A stretch of DNA of 64,000 bases, from assembly GCA_021531775.1 (NCBI GenBank), contig JAFBIU010000022.1, positions 1 through 64,000 on the forward strand, written 5' to 3'. This document shows positions 54,398 through 62,298 of the stretch, piece after piece (position 1 is the stretch's first letter; each line of letters begins with the position of its first letter). The stretch comes from Parabacteroides distasonis. Its GTDB lineage: Bacteria; Bacteroidota; Bacteroidia; Bacteroidales; Tannerellaceae. The position numbers were made by a program, and so were the translations under genes. The notes beneath the pieces are model-generated. The model was not told the DNA's origin. It did no database searches and saw nothing but the letters and a program-made list of their open reading frames with translations.

Positions 54398-55426
54398 ATG
54401 CAGAAAGTACGATTTGGTGTCGTTGGCACCAATTTCATTACAGATTGGGTAATAGCCGGCGCGAGACAAGACGCACGTTTTGAACTCGCGGCCGTCTATT
54501 CCCGCACGCAAGAGCGGGCAGACGAATTCGCAGCCAAGCATGGGATTCTGCACACCTTCACCTCGTTGGAGGAGATGGCAAAGAGTCCGTTGATAGATGC
54601 GGTCTATATCGCTTCGCCCAATTTCCTGCATGCAAGCCAAAGCATCCTCTGCATGCGTCATGGCAAACATGTGCTCTGTGAGAAACCCTTTGCCTCCAAT
54701 GCGTGGGAGGCTAAGCAGATGATCGAGGCTTCCCGTCGATATGGTGTCACCTTGATGGAGGCTATGAAGCCGACGATGACCCCCAACTTCCAGGTGGTAC
54801 GGGAGCAGTTGCATCGTGTAGGAACCGTTCGTCGCTATTTCTCTTGCTATTGTCAGTATTCATCCCGTTACGACAAATTCAAGGAGGGCATTGTGCTGAA
54901 TGCTTTCAAACCGGAATTGTCCAACGGAGCGATGATGGATATTGGTGTCTATACGGTCTATCCGATGGTGGTACTGTTCGGTCGGCCGAAACGGATTGAT
55001 GCGAGTGGCATTGTCCTCTCTTCAGGTGCAGACGGACAGGGAGCGGTCAACTTTCTTTACGAGGGTATGAATGCGACGGTTCTCTATTCGAAGATTGCCG
55101 ATAGCTCTCTGCCTACAGAGATTCAGGGTGAGGCGGGCAATCTGACACTGGATCGGATCAACATCATCAGTCATGTCTCATTCACCCCACGATTGGCCGC
55201 TTCGTCCGGTAAAGGTCCCAAAGCGGAACCGGAAGCGTTGAGTCGGCCCTCCGAAAAGGATGAATATTACTATGAGGTGGCCGAGTTCATTAATCTGGTC
55301 TTGACGGGTCAGCGGGAATCGCAGATCAACAGTCATGAAAATTCGTTGATTACGTTGGAAATTATTGATGAGGTACGCCGGCAATTGGGTATCGTTTATC
55401 CGGCAGACACACAAAAAACGCTATGA
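54398..55426 (+). CDS. Gfo/Idh/MocA family oxidoreductase
   Basis: 342 aa. Rossmann motif GVVGTNFITDWV at residue 7, and CEKPFASN near residue 92 where the Lys is catalytic. The C-terminal alpha/beta substrate domain follows. NAD(P)-dependent sugar or inositol oxidoreductase, substrate unknown. It starts 10 bases after gcvT. Its stop codon lies in the stem of the following terminator. Confidence 0.9.
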   Translation: MQKVRFGVVGTNFITDWVIAGARQDARFELAAVYSRTQERADEFAAKHGILHTFTSLEEMAKSPLIDAVYIASPNFLHASQSILCMRHGKHVLCEKPFASNAWEAKQMIEASRRYGVTLMEAMKPTMTPNFQVVREQLHRVGTVRRYFSCYCQYSSRYDKFKEGIVLNAFKPELSNGAMMDIGVYTVYPMVVLFGRPKRIDASGIVLSSGADGQGAVNFLYEGMNATVLYSKIADSSLPTEIQGEAGNLTLDRINIISHVSFTPRLAASSGKGPKAEPEALSRPSEKDEYYYEVAEFINLVLTGQRESQINSHENSLITLEIIDEVRRQLGIVYPADTQKTL

Positions 55427-55460
55427 GTGGAGTTGCATCTCCATTCATAGCGTTTCTTTC
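55416..55460. terminator. terminator between MocA-like gene and DUF3843 gene
   Basis: AAACGCTATGAGTGGAG pairs with CTCCATTCATAGCGTTT (one mismatch), loop of six bases; A run before and T run after, so active in both directions for these convergent genes. The stop TGA 55424-55426 is inside the stem. Confidence 0.85.
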
Positions 55461-55480
55461 TACTATCTGTTTTACAGGAA

Positions 55481-56737
55481 TTACTTCTCTTTCAGGAAAT
55501 AGTTGATGAAGAAGGGAACATTGTCGTGGACAATCTCCTTGGCACGCTCGGGAGCCTGTAAGCTCTTGGCCTGTGCATCCTCCAGCATACCCCGTGCTTC
55601 CATCTCCTTCAGCAAGATCGGGCTGCAGTGGCGCACAATGAAGAAACCGATGCCTTTGACAGCCGCCTCTTCCGCATTGTAGAAGGGATTGTTTTCGTCC
55701 TTGATACATTCCACATCGGTATGGATCAGCAATACACCCTCTTTTTCAGTTGCATAGATGGCCAGTTTGTTGCCCGCCAAGTCTGCTGGCAGATGGTTAT
55801 CGGGCAAATTCAACCCCACCTTCTCCAACAAGAACTGTTCGGCTGCCTCCAATTGGTCGAAATAGACGAGCAGTTTGCCTTCGGCTGCCTGCTGGAACTT
55901 TTCGTAATTCTCCCGATTCTGCTTGACAACCTCTTCCGGAATCTCCGGCTGGCAACCCTCGACCACCTGTTCGAAGAAGGCCCGGTTGGGATGATCCTGC
56001 GGGATCACCTTCAGCAACCATTCCGGTGACGTCATACCCAGGAAAGAGGTGCGGGAGGTATAGGCCAACTGCTGATGCAGCGTCATGATCATGGCATTCA
56101 ATTTCTCAGGATCGTTTCGGAAACTGTTCCAGAAGGTCTGTGTCTGTTCGCGCAACTCCTCGTTGGCATCGACCATCAGGTACATCTGGTAGTGGAACCA
56201 GAAGAGCAACGGCTCGTAGCTCTCTTGTGAGTCGATGACAGCATCATGAGCAAAGAGCGCCTTCATACGGTTGTTCTCCGGAGCTGTTGTCCACTCATCC
56301 CAGAAAATCTGGTAGATCAGACGGGCTGCCCATTCGTTGGTCGGATTATCCGGACTGACAAAGGTACCCTTCCGATAGCCGTGGTATTGCTGTGTGAAAT
56401 GCCACAACAGGAAACGGACATCCTCCAGATTGGCCTCGTCATCATAGTAGTGATCATCGGGCGTATAGAAGGGGAGGTACTTGCCGTACAACTCCTTTGC
56501 CGTCGTGATGTAGGCCCGCCAGATACCCAATTCGGAGATGACATCTTCGAAATAGGCTGCCATACGGATACAGAGCTGTTTGGCCTCGTCACCCTCGAAG
56601 GAGTTGATCAATTCGGTCTGTACCAGAATGTCATAGATCCGGTTAGCAATCGTAGTATAGTAAGAATCGACCGGTGTACTCTGCTTGTATGGATGCAGTT
56701 GCAACCAGTCTTTGGGAAAAATCTTGATCTGCTTCAT
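55481..56737 (-). CDS. DUF3843 family protein
   Basis: 418 aa, cytoplasmic, helical, acidic and rich in Trp/Tyr. Starts MKQIKIFPKDWLQLHPYK, typical of this Bacteroidetes-restricted family as I know it. No enzymatic motif seen. Promoter TACATTTG on the minus strand immediately upstream. Confidence 0.8.
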   Translation of the reverse strand: MKQIKIFPKDWLQLHPYKQSTPVDSYYTTIANRIYDILVQTELINSFEGDEAKQLCIRMAAYFEDVISELGIWRAYITTAKELYGKYLPFYTPDDHYYDDEANLEDVRFLLWHFTQQYHGYRKGTFVSPDNPTNEWAARLIYQIFWDEWTTAPENNRMKALFAHDAVIDSQESYEPLLFWFHYQMYLMVDANEELREQTQTFWNSFRNDPEKLNAMIMTLHQQLAYTSRTSFLGMTSPEWLLKVIPQDHPNRAFFEQVVEGCQPEIPEEVVKQNRENYEKFQQAAEGKLLVYFDQLEAAEQFLLEKVGLNLPDNHLPADLAGNKLAIYATEKEGVLLIHTDVECIKDENNPFYNAEEAAVKGIGFFIVRHCSPILLKEMEARGMLEDAQAKSLQAPERAKEIVHDNVPFFINYFLKEK

Positions 56738-56760
56738 GTTTTCAATTGTTTTACTAACGA

Positions 56761-56768
56761 CAAATGTA
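56761..56768 (-). promoter_or_regulatory. -7 element for the DUF3843 gene (TACATTTG on minus strand)
   Basis: CAAATGTA on the plus strand, 24 bases before ATG 56737. Confidence 0.6.
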
Positions 56769-56782
56769 AGAAAAAATTGGCA

Positions 56783-57214
56783 TTAATCCTCATCATCCGA
56801 GTCAAAGTCGAAATCAAAATCGAAATCGTCACTACTGAAGTCGGGTTCCGTGAATTGCTCCAACTCGCGCCGGTCCTTCTTGGTGGGACGACCCAATCCT
56901 TTGGCTCGATTGACAAAGCCGGATATCTTGTTCATTTCCAAGATCTCATACTGATCGGGTGTGGTCACATTCTTCAGGTAGTTGGGTACCAGTTTGGCAC
57001 CCATACGACGGTCTGTCAATGCCAGCACTTCGAACGAGTAGGTGATCGGTGGCTTGCGTACCTGAATGACATCGCCCACCTTGACCATGCGGGAGGGCTT
57101 CATATTGACGCCTCCGATCATGACCCGGTTCTTCTTGCAGGCATCAGCCGCAATCGTACGTGTCTTGAAAATACGAGTGGCCCACATCCATTTGTCGATA
57201 CGAACTTCATCCAT
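56783..57214 (-). CDS. S4-domain RNA-binding protein (Hsp15-like) with acidic tail
   Basis: 143 aa. S4 domain at residues 1-65 (RIDKWMWATRIFKTRTIAADACKK), the Hsp15 type that binds 50S-peptidyl-tRNA complexes. A Lys/Arg-rich part (GLGRPTKKDRREL) is followed by a low-complexity tail of Asp/Phe repeats (DDFDFDFDFDSDDED). Located 13 bases after pth, matching the ribosome rescue theme. Confidence 0.9.
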   Translation of the reverse strand: MDEVRIDKWMWATRIFKTRTIAADACKKNRVMIGGVNMKPSRMVKVGDVIQVRKPPITYSFEVLALTDRRMGAKLVPNYLKNVTTPDQYEILEMNKISGFVNRAKGLGRPTKKDRRELEQFTEPDFSSDDFDFDFDFDSDDED

Positions 57215-57227
57215 ACTGCTTATGTGC

Positions 57228-57791
57228 TTATTTGTTGTTATACTGATTCATTGTCAACTGGATACCGGCCAGACAAAAACTCTTGATGATGTCAGCCGCC
57301 AAGGCCAATTTCTCAGGCATCGCATCCAGCTGTTCTTGCGGAAATTTGCCCAACACATAATCGATCTGTCCACCCCGCGGGAAATCATTGCCAATGCCGA
57401 AACGCAAACGTGCATAGGCTTGCGTACCCAACAGTTCGGCAATGTTCTTCAGTCCGTTGTGTCCGGCATCGCTCCCTTTCGGTTTCAGCCGGAGTGTACC
57501 GAAGGGGAGTGCCAAATCATCGACGACGATCAGCAGATTCTCGACCGGTATGTTCTCTTTCTGTAACCAATAGCGGACGGCATGACCACTCAGGTTCATG
57601 AATGTATTGGGTTTCAAAACAACCAACTCGCAATTCTTGACGCGCATCCGGGCAATGGCACCATACCGTTCCTCCTGGAATGCCGTACCCGCATCTTCCA
57701 CCAGTTTGTTGACGACACGGAAGCCAATGTTATGTCGCGTTCCCCAATATTCCGAGCCGATGTTTCCTAATCCAGTAATTAAATATTTCAT
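57228..57791 (-). CDS. pth: peptidyl-tRNA hydrolase
   Basis: 187 aa with the canonical [18 protein letters not shown] start containing the catalytic His20, [36 protein letters not shown] and RFGIGN. It recycles peptidyl-tRNA. Lies between rplY (112 bases upstream) and the S4 gene, an arrangement common in bacteria. Confidence 0.97.
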   Translation of the reverse strand: MKYLITGLGNIGSEYWGTRHNIGFRVVNKLVEDAGTAFQEERYGAIARMRVKNCELVVLKPNTFMNLSGHAVRYWLQKENIPVENLLIVVDDLALPFGTLRLKPKGSDAGHNGLKNIAELLGTQAYARLRFGIGNDFPRGGQIDYVLGKFPQEQLDAMPEKLALAADIIKSFCLAGIQLTMNQYNNK

Positions 57792-57903
57792 GACGAATTA
57801 TCGTGATATAAAAAAGGAGGGAACTATTCTCTCGAACCAGCCCCTCCGAAACCAAAACCTTAATTATGAAATACTTTTATGTTAGTTTTATTCTTTCGTT
57901 GGA

Positions 57904-58494
57904 TTATTTACCAGCGTTAGCCTGCGCACCGCGAGCTGCACGAGTCAACTGAACAGCACATACAACGGCATTCTTTGCGTTGATGACTTCCAGACCTTCG
58001 AAATGCAATGCACCTACCTGGATGGTCTTACCCAAACCTAAGTGATCTACATTGATTGTCAACTTCTCCGGAATCTGTGAATAGATAGCCTTTACCTTCA
58101 GCTTTCTCATCTGCAAAGACAACTTACCACCGGCTTTCACACCTTCAGCGTGACCTTCCAAAACAACCGGAACTTCCATAACAACCGGCTTCTCCTCAGA
58201 TACCTGCAGGAAGTCGATGTGTACGATAGCGTCTGTAACCGGCTGGAACTGCAAATCCTTGACGATAGCCTTTACAGTCTGGCCATCAATTGTCAAATCG
58301 ATTACATAGATTTCCGGTGTGTAGATCAAGTTACGAACAGCATCGTTTGTTACGCTGAAATGGATTGTTTTTTCGCCACCGTATAATACAGCAGGAATAG
58401 CATTTGACTGACGCAATGCCTTCAAAGCACGCTTTTGGTCTGCCGGACGAACGGCAATCTCTCTTGTTTTACCTTCTAATTGAAATGTCTTCAT
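57904..58494 (-). CDS. rplY: 50S ribosomal protein L25/general stress protein Ctc
   Basis: 196 aa from ATG 58494 (MKTFQLEGKTREI); nine open codons upstream are ignored. Long L25/TL5 form with an N-terminal 5S rRNA-binding domain and a C-terminal beta domain (PVVMEVPVVLEGHAEGVKAGGKL). Followed by pth in the usual order. Confidence 0.95.
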   Translation of the reverse strand: MKTFQLEGKTREIAVRPADQKRALKALRQSNAIPAVLYGGEKTIHFSVTNDAVRNLIYTPEIYVIDLTIDGQTVKAIVKDLQFQPVTDAIVHIDFLQVSEEKPVVMEVPVVLEGHAEGVKAGGKLSLQMRKLKVKAIYSQIPEKLTINVDHLGLGKTIQVGALHFEGLEVINAKNAVVCAVQLTRAARGAQANAGK

Positions 58495-58582
58495 CTTTTT
58501 TAAATTAAATGTGTTACTCAAAATTAGTTGTTGTTTCTGCTTCCTAATTTCCCATCACACGTACGGGGCTCAAAAAGCGGTG

Positions 58583-58590
58583 CAAAGGTA
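58583..58590 (-). promoter_or_regulatory. rplY -7 element (TACCTTTG on minus strand)
   Basis: CAAAGGTA on the plus strand, 89 bases before ATG 58494. The leader is about 80 bases. Confidence 0.65.
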
Positions 58591-58667
58591 CGGTTTTTAT
58601 TGAAACCAGCAATCTTTTTGCAGCTATTTTTCTTTGCGAACCGCTTTTGGCGCATGATTGCCCTGGA

Positions 58668-60074
58668 TTAGAAATGGCTGGAACCGTCGAAACAATGGGT
58701 GCAGACTTTGCATTTCGGCAAGCCGATCGCTTCGATCAAGGTCTCCAACGTATTGAACTTGAGCGAGCTGAGTCCGAACCGTTCGGCAATGATGCTGACC
58801 AGTTTCTGGTATTCCGGTGAATCAGTCTTTGCATATTTGTCCAAGTTCTTGTTTTCGTCGCCTTCCAATTCCTTGATGATCCGGCGGGTGATCAGTTCGA
58901 GCGGACTCTTGGAAGAGGTGAAGCCGATGAAGGGGCAGGAGTAGATCAGCGGTGGGCAAGCGATACGCATGTGTACCTCTTTGGCTCCATAATCATATAA
59001 TATCTTGACATTGTCGCGCAACTGTGTGCCTCGGACAATCGAGTCGTCGCAGAACAGGATGCGTTTGCCTTCGAGCATCGTCCGGTTCGGGATCAGTTTC
59101 ATCTTGGCCACCAAAGAGCGCATCTCCTGATTGGCCGGGGTGAAGCTTCGGGGCCAGGTCGGTGTGTATTTGGCGATAGCCCGATGATAGGGGACCCCTT
59201 TACCTTCAGCATATCCCAGAGCCATACCTACACCGGAATCGGGAATACCGCAGACGCAATCCACTTCGGACTCATCCTTTTGTCCCATCTTGAAGCCACT
59301 GTTGAAGCGTACCTCTTCGACGTTGCGTCCTTCGTAGCTGGAGACAGGGAATCCATAATATACCCATAAAAAAGAACAGATCTGCATCCCCTCATTCGGT
59401 TTGCGCATCTGTTCCATACCATCGGCTCGGAGACGTATAATTTCACCGGGACCTACAAAGTGCTCAATTTCATAATCCAAGTTGGGAAAACTGCTGGTTT
59501 CGCTGGTGACCGCATAGGCACCCTCTTTCTTCCCAATGACAATCGGGGTGCGTCCCCATTTGTCGCGTGCAGCAATGATTCCATCTTCCGTCAGCAGCAA
59601 CATCGAGCAGGATCCTTGAATCTTGTCGAATACATGTTCGATGCCCGAAACGAAATCCTTGCCTTGTGTCAGCAGTAAAGCGACCAATTCGGTCTGATTG
59701 GTTTTTCCTGAACTTAGTTCGGAAAAATGCATGTTTTCCTCCAAGAGCTCTTGCTCCAAAACGGCCAGATTGTCGATCTTGGCTACCGTAACAATTGCAA
59801 ACTTGCCTAAGTGGGAATTGAAGACGATTGGTTGCGGGTCCGTATCACTGATGATACCGATGCCCGAGTGGCCCTTGAACTTGGGGAGTGATGCCTCAAA
59901 CTTGTTGCGGAAATAGGCATTCTCCAAATTGTGGATAGAACGGACAAATCCCTCATTCTCGTCGTATGTAGCGATACCGCCACGTCGCGTACCGAGGTGA
60001 GAATTATAGTCTGTTCCGTAAAACAGGTCAGCTATACAAGCCGACTTTGAAATCGTACCGAAAAAACCTCCCAT
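58668..60074 (-). CDS. amidophosphoribosyltransferase paralogue without N-terminal catalytic Cys
   Basis: 468 aa, PurF architecture: glutaminase-type Ntn domain (residues 1-230; HLGTRRGG, DKWGRTPIVIGKKEGAYAVTSET) and a phosphoribosyltransferase domain with PRPP loop ILFCDDSIVRGTQ near 340. The protein starts MGGFFG; the Cys that normally follows Met as nucleophile is Gly here. The C-terminus has CKVCTHC, like the PurF Fe-S ligands. It therefore probably cannot hydrolyse glutamine by the known route. It may use ammonia or have another job. Annotated as a paralogue, not as purF. Confidence 0.85.
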   Translation of the reverse strand: MGGFFGTISKSACIADLFYGTDYNSHLGTRRGGIATYDENEGFVRSIHNLENAYFRNKFEASLPKFKGHSGIGIISDTDPQPIVFNSHLGKFAIVTVAKIDNLAVLEQELLEENMHFSELSSGKTNQTELVALLLTQGKDFVSGIEHVFDKIQGSCSMLLLTEDGIIAARDKWGRTPIVIGKKEGAYAVTSETSSFPNLDYEIEHFVGPGEIIRLRADGMEQMRKPNEGMQICSFLWVYYGFPVSSYEGRNVEEVRFNSGFKMGQKDESEVDCVCGIPDSGVGMALGYAEGKGVPYHRAIAKYTPTWPRSFTPANQEMRSLVAKMKLIPNRTMLEGKRILFCDDSIVRGTQLRDNVKILYDYGAKEVHMRIACPPLIYSCPFIGFTSSKSPLELITRRIIKELEGDENKNLDKYAKTDSPEYQKLVSIIAERFGLSSLKFNTLETLIEAIGLPKCKVCTHCFDGSSHF

Positions 60075-60111
60075 TGTGTTTTATTTATATATATGTGCTA
60101 TATTTTGGCTG

Positions 60112-60119
60112 CAAAGGTA
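60112..60119 (-). promoter_or_regulatory. -7 element for the PurF-like gene (TACCTTTG on minus strand)
   Basis: CAAAGGTA on the plus strand, 38 bases before ATG 60074. The remaining 60120-60260 gap shows nothing else. Confidence 0.65.
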
Positions 60120-60265
60120 CAAGAATTTCGGTTAGTGGCGGACGTTGGATGTCAAGAAATATGCAACAGTTGCATAAATTTATTGTTTTACATATTTTAA
60201 CCTTGTTATTTACGTTTGATATTCAGTAGGATAGATAAAACTTTTCGGCAGGTTCCTCCAAAACG

Positions 60266-60296
60266 CTTGTGGGGTAAAAAATAATATCTACCTTTG
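60266..60296 (+). promoter_or_regulatory. promoter of the SRP RNA/tRNA-Thr unit
   Basis: CTTG at 60266-60269, 19 bases, TACCTTTG at 60289-60296. Ends just before the RNA gene. Confidence 0.8.
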
Positions 60297-60300
60297 CACT

Positions 60301-60402
60301 CGGGTAAGTCCTACACGGCATGCTCCCTCGGAATTCCCCCAGGGCTTGACCGCAGCAAGGGTACTTGGTTGTAGCGGCGCGATGTAGTAAGCTTGCCCAC
60401 CT
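60301..60402 (+). ncRNA. ffs: small signal recognition particle RNA (4.5S type)
   Basis: About 100 bases folding as one long hairpin: GGGTAAG near the 5' end pairs with CTTGCCC at the 3' end, CTACA with TGTAG inside. The apical part CCCAGGGC....GCAGCAAGGG matches the conserved SRP RNA core bound by Ffh. The tetraloop region reads TTGACC instead of the usual CGGAAG. Ends estimated. It runs directly into the tRNA-Thr gene. Confidence 0.8.
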
Positions 60403-60476
60403 GCCTCTTTAGCTCAGTTGGCCAGAGCACGTGATTTGTAATCTCGGGGTCGTTGGTTCGAATCCGACAAGAGGCT
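60403..60476 (+). tRNA. tRNA-Thr (TGT anticodon)
   Basis: Acceptor GCCTCTT/AAGAGGC, D arm GCTC/GAGC, anticodon loop TTTGTAA (anticodon TGT), T arm GTTGG TTCGAAT CCGAC. The anticodon stem CGTGA/TCTCG has a T-T mismatch in the middle. CCA not encoded. Confidence 0.9.
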
Positions 60477-60496
60477 CAAGAAGTTTAAGTACTAGT

Positions 60497-60534
60497 AATC
60501 CCCGGTATCTCCTAAAGATGCCGGGGATTTTTTT
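60497..60534 (+). terminator. terminator of the SRP RNA/tRNA-Thr unit
   Basis: 14-bp stem AATCCCCGGTATCT/AGATGCCGGGGATT (one G-U pair), loop CCTA, then seven T in total. Confidence 0.93.
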
Positions 60535-60655
60535 ATCTCTCTCTCGCATGAAAGATCCAGCTATGCCTGCTTTATATATATGTATCAGGAAGGAGCCGTG
60601 TGGTGTAAACAGAGAAAAAGTTCCTTGGACAATAGTGTTAATTGAATATTATTCC

Positions 60656-60663
60656 TATCTTTG
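60656..60663 (+). promoter_or_regulatory. -7 element of the polysaccharide locus (TATCTTTG)
   Basis: TATCTTTG 483 bases before the upxY-like start. No good -33 at 19 bases. It would give a leader of almost 480 bases. Confidence 0.6.
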
Positions 60664-61145
60664 CAGCGGACTACATAGCCTTGGGCATGTGTTGTCTTTA
60701 TTAGACAAGTTCTGTAAGACGACGGACAAGGTAGCGTTCCATGCCGATATGCTTTGGGTGAAGTTTCTTATAAACAAAGCCTCACAAAGCGGGTGTTGGG
60801 TGGGTCATCGTAGTCCAGACATATTGAAAGCGTTTACTCGACGCTGTGTTTGAGACATGCAGGAATTCTCGCAAAATTCGTATTCAAAGTCTTGAACGTA
60901 GCAACGGTAGATGCTCCGGGTGTGATTTATATCATACTCTCGTGAGGTCTTGTCAGCCAGGGTTGTACCCTTTCGGGTGCAACTTCGGTTGCTAAGGTTT
61001 CATAGGGATGTTGTATATAGTTCATATCGGCGTGGGCTCTAGCGTTGTCTGTTCGACTTTGAAGGGCAATGCGAGAAGCCTCTGTGTGTGGAACAGACAG
61101 CAAGGACGATCCACGCTTTTTTTATGTCCTTTTCATCGGACATAA
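60664..61145 (+). other. long structured 5' leader of the polysaccharide locus
   Basis: No convincing gene in this stretch; an open frame to 60853 begins inside tRNA-Thr and is rejected. It contains GGGTTGTACCC TTTC GGGTGCAAC (about 60960-60985) and a large stem: GCGTGG (61030-61035) with CCACGC (61111-61116) around GTTGTCTGTTC (61044-61054) with GAACAGACAGC (61091-61101). The outer stem is followed by seven T, terminator-like. UpxY proteins act on such leaders of their own operons. Confidence 0.6.
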
Positions 61146-61146
61146 A
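61121..61146 (+). promoter_or_regulatory. hairpin abutting the upxY-like start codon
   Basis: Perfect 9-bp stem TTTATGTCC/GGACATAAA, loop TTTTCATC; its last base is the A of the ATG at 61146. It may hide the ribosome site and control translation. Confidence 0.55.
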
Positions 61147-61835
61147 TGACCGATATGAGCGCGTTGTATAATGCTGCATCCCGAAGAGGCGGACACAAAC
61201 CTCCCAACATTGGATTTGCCTCCAATGTCATCCCCGAAGCGAACGGCTTACCAAGAGGGGTGTCGGTAGAGTATGTCCAGGACGCAACGAAGAAATGGTA
61301 TGTGTTGCGAGCCTCTTACGCCAGATCGAAGAAAGCGATCTCTTATCTCATGAAACGGGAGATTGACTATTATTACCCCATGCATCAAGTGATGAAGATG
61401 GTCAACGGCAGGCGCCGGAAGGTAACCGAACCCCTGCTTCCCAATTTCATCTTTGTCTATGTCCAAGAGGAGACCGTGAAGGAACTGGTGGGCGATTTCA
61501 ATCCGAACGGTATCTTGAGTTACTATTATAATCATTTCATAGCCGACACTTTCGGCAAGAATCCCCCGTTGACGATTTCGGTAACAAGCATGAACAATTT
61601 CATCCGGGCTACCAGTGTGATTGATAAAGATATACGGGTCGTTACGGCGGGCCAGTGCTCATTCAAAAGTGGCGATCGTGTCCGCATAACCGATGGCGCT
61701 TTCAAGGGAGTAGAGGGCCGTGTTGCCCGTGCCGGACGCCAGCAACGCGTGATCGTCGAGCTGGAAGGCCTCTGCTTAGTAGCCACCGCCTACATCCCCA
61801 CCGCCTTTTTATGTCCGATACCTTCATCTACGTGA
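61146..61835 (+). CDS. UpxY-family transcription antiterminator (NusG paralogue)
   Basis: 229 aa. After a 45-residue extension comes the NGN domain (KKWYVLRASYARSKKAISYLMKREIDYYYPMHQ, LLPNFIFVYV) and a C-terminal KOW domain (FKSGDRVRITDGAFKGVEGRVARAGRQQRVIVEL). UpxY proteins open capsular polysaccharide operons of Bacteroides and prevent early termination in their own leader. It marks the start of a surface polysaccharide locus. ATG 61155 is an alternative start after the hairpin. Confidence 0.93.
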   Translation: MTDMSALYNAASRRGGHKPPNIGFASNVIPEANGLPRGVSVEYVQDATKKWYVLRASYARSKKAISYLMKREIDYYYPMHQVMKMVNGRRRKVTEPLLPNFIFVYVQEETVKELVGDFNPNGILSYYYNHFIADTFGKNPPLTISVTSMNNFIRATSVIDKDIRVVTAGQCSFKSGDRVRITDGAFKGVEGRVARAGRQQRVIVELEGLCLVATAYIPTAFLCPIPSST

Positions 61836-61960
61836 AGGGGAAAAAGAACTTTTAGGCCCGGAGATTAGGCGAAGATATTCGAATGGGACGAGTGTATAAA
61901 GCTGATAGTTCAGAAGATATGTTTAAGCAATCTGATCTTTTTGGGTAAGAACTATTTTTT

Positions 61961-61984
61961 GCGTAACAACGTGTTACGTTACGC
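61961..61984 (+). repeat. 24-bp inverted repeat, left copy
   Basis: Starts GCGTAACAACGTG and ends GTTACGC; with the copy at 62180-62203 it forms an inverted pair with a single mismatch over 24 bases. Each copy is itself partly palindromic (GTAACA ACG TGTTAC inside). Typical of recombinase sites. Confidence 0.85.
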
Positions 61985-62179
61985 ATCGCAAAACAGCCAG
62001 ACGACACAAAACCGTTCGATAAGGGTTCGAGAACGTCTCGAATGCAATCTTCAATTATGTTAGCCCCGAGTGATAAGTTAAGACCAACGCCAGACATCAC
62101 TTATGCTGAAATCGGACCTAACTCCCCGAGGAAAATTTTGCTACCTCGCGTGGAAACAAAAATAAATCAGTTTTGGCAA
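61985..62179. mobile_element. candidate invertible promoter segment
   Basis: 195 bp between the inverted repeats, without a supported gene. Near its right end CAAAAATA (62157-62164) reads TATTTTTG on the minus strand, a -7 motif that points left towards upxY. After inversion it would sit near 62000 and point right to the epimerase gene. The whole gap 61836-62298 holds nothing else that I can name. Confidence 0.6.
62157..62164 (-). promoter_or_regulatory. -7 motif inside the invertible segment (TATTTTTG on minus strand)
   Basis: Currently faces away from the downstream polysaccharide genes. No consensus -33 at 19 bases is seen in either orientation. Confidence 0.45.
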
Positions 62180-62203
62180 GCGTAACGTAACAAGTTGTTA
62201 CGC
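62180..62203 (-). repeat. 24-bp inverted repeat, right copy
   Basis: Reverse complement of 61961-61984 with one mismatch. It contains the 15-base palindrome GTAACAA G TTGTTAC and is followed by eight A. Confidence 0.85.
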
Positions 62204-62298
62204 TAAAAAAAAGATTCAATAGAACCTGGGTTTATAGTATCAAGATACTTTCTGAGGCTGTTTTGAACGAAATCACAAGAGAAAAAAATACATATCCC

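Noticed and set aside
58668-60074. Sequencing error hiding the PurF nucleophile Cys
   Set aside because: The start MGGFFG is in frame with the rest, follows a good promoter by 38 bases, and no other in-frame start with MC is present upstream.
60431-60853. Open frame of 140 codons downstream of the SRP RNA
   Set aside because: It starts within tRNA-Thr, runs through the terminator hairpin and the promoter of the polysaccharide locus, and resembles no protein.
61852-62100. Minus-strand open frame of 82 codons between upxY and the epimerase
   Set aside because: It crosses one inverted repeat and part of the invertible segment, and has no family features or ribosome site.
61985-62179. Insertion sequence or MITE bounded by terminal inverted repeats
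   Set aside because: No target-site duplication is evident outside the repeats and no transposase; partly palindromic repeats around a promoter fit a DNA-inversion site better. Not fully excluded.
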